A stretch of 64,000 nt of DNA from Hoskinsella mucinilytica (GTDB taxonomy: Bacteria; Bacillota_I; Bacilli_A; Erysipelotrichales; Erysipelotrichaceae). Location: positions 10,332 to 74,331 of the forward strand of contig NZ_JBEQZJ010000018.1 in the NCBI RefSeq assembly GCF_045223415.1. Direction: 5' to 3'. The notes under the pieces were generated by a model, which made no database searches, was not told where the DNA came from, and saw nothing but the letters and a program-made list of their open reading frames with translations. A program made the translations under genes and the position numbers. Shown in pieces: positions 62,593-64,000 of the stretch (positions are counted from its first letter, which is position 1; every line of letters begins with the position of its first letter).

Positions 62593-62982
62593 ATGAAAGA
62601 GAACAAAATGAGGATATATCTTATTGTATTTGTAATTTTTATTGTTTTCTTATGGTTTTCTCCTAAGATATTTTTTCCCGATCCTGATCCAGCATGGATA
62701 CCGCAATGTTTTGTTCAACAAGATGGCTATTTTTATAATCAATCTGAGGTTCATTATGAGAAAGAGATTGAGAAAGAATATCTAAAGTATGGAAAGATCA
62801 CTAGTTTTATCGAATATAAAAAAACAGCTGATCTTAAAGATCTAAGTACGAATTACAATGAATATATGAATAAAGACGTTTATCTAAATAAGGCAGACAC
62901 TACGTATATTTATTTGAAATATGACGAGCAACAATATTTAAAATTGAAGAAAATAGGTGATTCGGAGGTTCTAATAAAGTAG
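62593..62982 (+). CDS. Single-TM small exported protein, unknown
   Basis: A 129-residue protein with one N-terminal membrane helix (about 8-26) and a soluble charged part with many tyrosines, lysines and aspartates (YNEYMNKDVYLNKADTTYIYLKYD). TGAGGTAAG lies 7 bases before the ATG. It follows the decayed peptidase and could have been part of the same vanished surface system. No family is recognised. Confidence 0.6.
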   Translation: MKENKMRIYLIVFVIFIVFLWFSPKIFFPDPDPAWIPQCFVQQDGYFYNQSEVHYEKEIEKEYLKYGKITSFIEYKKTADLKDLSTNYNEYMNKDVYLNKADTTYIYLKYDEQQYLKLKKIGDSEVLIK

Positions 62983-63047
62983 TAAATAGGTAGCTTATTC
63001 TTCGTTACTGACAATATAAATGGGCGTTTTATATTTGAAATATAACA

Positions 63048-63116
63048 AAATCGGAAGTAAAATCGTAATAATTTCGGAAGTGAAACATCGATATTTTCGG
63101 AAGTAGATGTTGTACT
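63048..63116 (+). repeat. Three 23-bp direct repeats with TCGGAAGT core
   Basis: The core TCGGAAGT occurs at 63051, 63074 and 63097, exactly 23 bases apart. Copies two and three share TTTCGGAAGT, and copies one and two also share the following GTAAAATCG/GTGAAACATCG block. The stretch 62983-63302 has no gene. Such repeats occur at the ends of IS21-like elements, but no transposase is present. Confidence 0.6.
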
Positions 63117-63235
63117 AAGCTTATAAAACTATCTGTTAACTACTTGATGTTCTTGCCCATAAGTGGATAAGAACCAATTCATTCATCGACGTTGTTTTCT
63201 TAGAAATTATATATATTTTTGTGGAAACCTAGCTG

Positions 63236-63266
63236 AAAAAGGAATAGCACTGTCGCTATTCCTTTT
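63236..63266 (-). terminator. Intrinsic terminator of the transketolase gene, bidirectional
   Basis: AAAAGGAATAGC and GCTATTCCTTTT form a 12-bp stem with a 6-base loop and T-runs both ways. It lies 36 bases after the stop of the minus-strand transketolase fragment. Confidence 0.85.
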
Positions 63267-63302
63267 CGTATTCTGTAATTGTATATCATTCATAAAAAGG
63301 GT

Positions 63303-64000
63303 TTATAAGCTTGTTAATACATCTTTGATATGTTGGGCATCGATACCATATTTTTCAAAGAGTTGTGAAGGTTTGCCACTTTCTCCAAAGGTATCCTGTA
63401 CACCAATCATCATTTGTTTACATAAGGTATAAGGTGCTAGTACTTCCGCAACCGCACTACCTAAACCACCTAGGACAGTATGTTCTTCTACTGTAACAAG
63501 GACATCATGTGTTTTTGCGGTTTCTATGATTAATTCACGATCGATTGGTTTGATACATGGCATATCAATGAGGGTAACATTCATATCCTGTGTAGCTTTT
63601 ATTGCTTCTTGTACCATAGAACCACTCGCTATGACTGCGATACGACTTCCTTTTTTCAAGATGGCACCTTTTCCGATTTGGAAGTGAGCGGTATCTGTAT
63701 ACACATCTTCAACCGCACTTCTTCCTAGACGAATATAACAAGGACCTTGATAATCAGCTACTGCTTGAATGACTTCTCTTGTGGATATATCATCACAAGG
63801 TTGTAAAACGACCATATTAGGTATTGCTCTCATTAATGCAAGATCCTCGATTGCTTGATGACTTGCGCCATCTTCACCAACTGCCAAACCTGCGTGTGTT
63901 GCACATATTTTTACATTTAGCTTTGGGTAAGCAATGCTGTTTCTGATTTGTTCAAAAGCTCTTCCTGCCGCAAACATCGCAAAGCTGGATGCAAATACAG
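63303..64000 (-). CDS. Transketolase C-terminal subunit, truncated by window edge
   Basis: The frame stays open to the right edge (VFASSFAMFAAGRAFEQIRN), so the N-terminal part is missing. The visible 231 residues include KICATHAGLAVGEDGASHQAIEDLALMRAIPNM and the C-terminal regulatory domain with VTVEEHTVLGGLGSAVAEVL. This is the pyrimidine-binding half of a split transketolase, a form common in Bacillota, which moves two-carbon units between sugar phosphates with thiamine diphosphate. The N-terminal subunit should be encoded beyond the window. Confidence 0.93.
   Translation of the reverse strand, partial: VFASSFAMFAAGRAFEQIRNSIAYPKLNVKICATHAGLAVGEDGASHQAIEDLALMRAIPNMVVLQPCDDISTREVIQAVADYQGPCYIRLGRSAVEDVYTDTAHFQIGKGAILKKGSRIAVIASGSMVQEAIKATQDMNVTLIDMPCIKPIDRELIIETAKTHDVLVTVEEHTVLGGLGSAVAEVLAPYTLCKQMMIGVQDTFGESGKPSQLFEKYGIDAQHIKDVLTSL

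Noticed and set aside
63048..63116. CRISPR array.
   Set aside because: Only three short imperfect copies with no separate spacers and no cas genes.

Overview
The window looks like chromosomal DNA of a low-GC, fermentative Bacillota, most like the gut Erysipelotrichaceae or relatives. The evidence is its many PTS systems, AT-rich sigma-A promoters with strong GGAGG-type ribosome sites, a T-box, a yybP-ykoY manganese riboswitch, a split glutamate synthase and a type III glutamine synthetase. That placement is an inference from gene content; no rRNA or tRNA gene is visible. Both ends cut through genes: a mannose-type PTS EIIC on the left and a transketolase C-terminal subunit on the right.

Layout. 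(1) 0-5 kb: a mannose-family PTS (IIC, IID) with two SIS-domain deglycase-like proteins and a HAD phosphatase, resembling the gfr fructoselysine/glucoselysine operon, followed by an RpiR regulator. (2) 5-9 kb: a beta-glucoside cassette (GH1, lac/cellobiose-type EIIC, GH1). (3) 9-21 kb: an OmpR-type two-component system, a CPA1 antiporter with two RCK_C domains, small membrane proteins, a HAD hydrolase, a YtaF-like protein, gpmI, a GNAT enzyme, two tiny membrane proteins and rarA. (4) 21-26 kb: an ICMT-like methyltransferase, a GH3-family adenylating enzyme and a membrane GAF/GGDEF/HD-GYP protein. (5) 26-28 kb: a PPOX flavoprotein, and mntP behind a manganese riboswitch. (6) 28.5-37.5 kb: a nine-gene operon, divergent from a DeoR regulator, that joins a complete lac-family PTS to two iron-type alcohol dehydrogenases, an old-yellow-enzyme/BaiCD-type reductase, two tandem SnoaL proteins and an SDR. 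I regard this as the most likely undescribed pathway here. (7) 37.5-56 kb: an ispF gene and a large nitrogen island. On the minus strand lie a split glutamate synthase, GlnA and an ANTAR regulator; on the plus strand lie gdhA, GSIII, an Amt-PII fusion, then a T-box(Asn)-led asnB-purF-dapF-dapL-nadE run. (8) 56-60 kb: an AgrCA-like LytTR system with a YhfC-type protease, two DUF1648 proteins and two DUF3887-type lipoproteins. (9) 60-64 kb: DUF2871, a lipoprotein, a decayed peptidase, short direct repeats and the transketolase fragment.

How the parts fit together. In the nitrogen island, three leaders (before the glutamate synthase operon, before gdhA, and between gdhA and GSIII) each carry an intrinsic terminator. 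Its 5' arm overlaps a small hairpin; two of the three have the hexaloop AAAGGC. This is the architecture expected for antitermination by the ANTAR protein encoded at the end of the glutamate synthase operon. Several remnants (a histidine-kinase fragment at 12.6 kb, a DeoR tail at 26.2 kb, a papain-like peptidase tail at 62.4 kb) show past duplication and decay.
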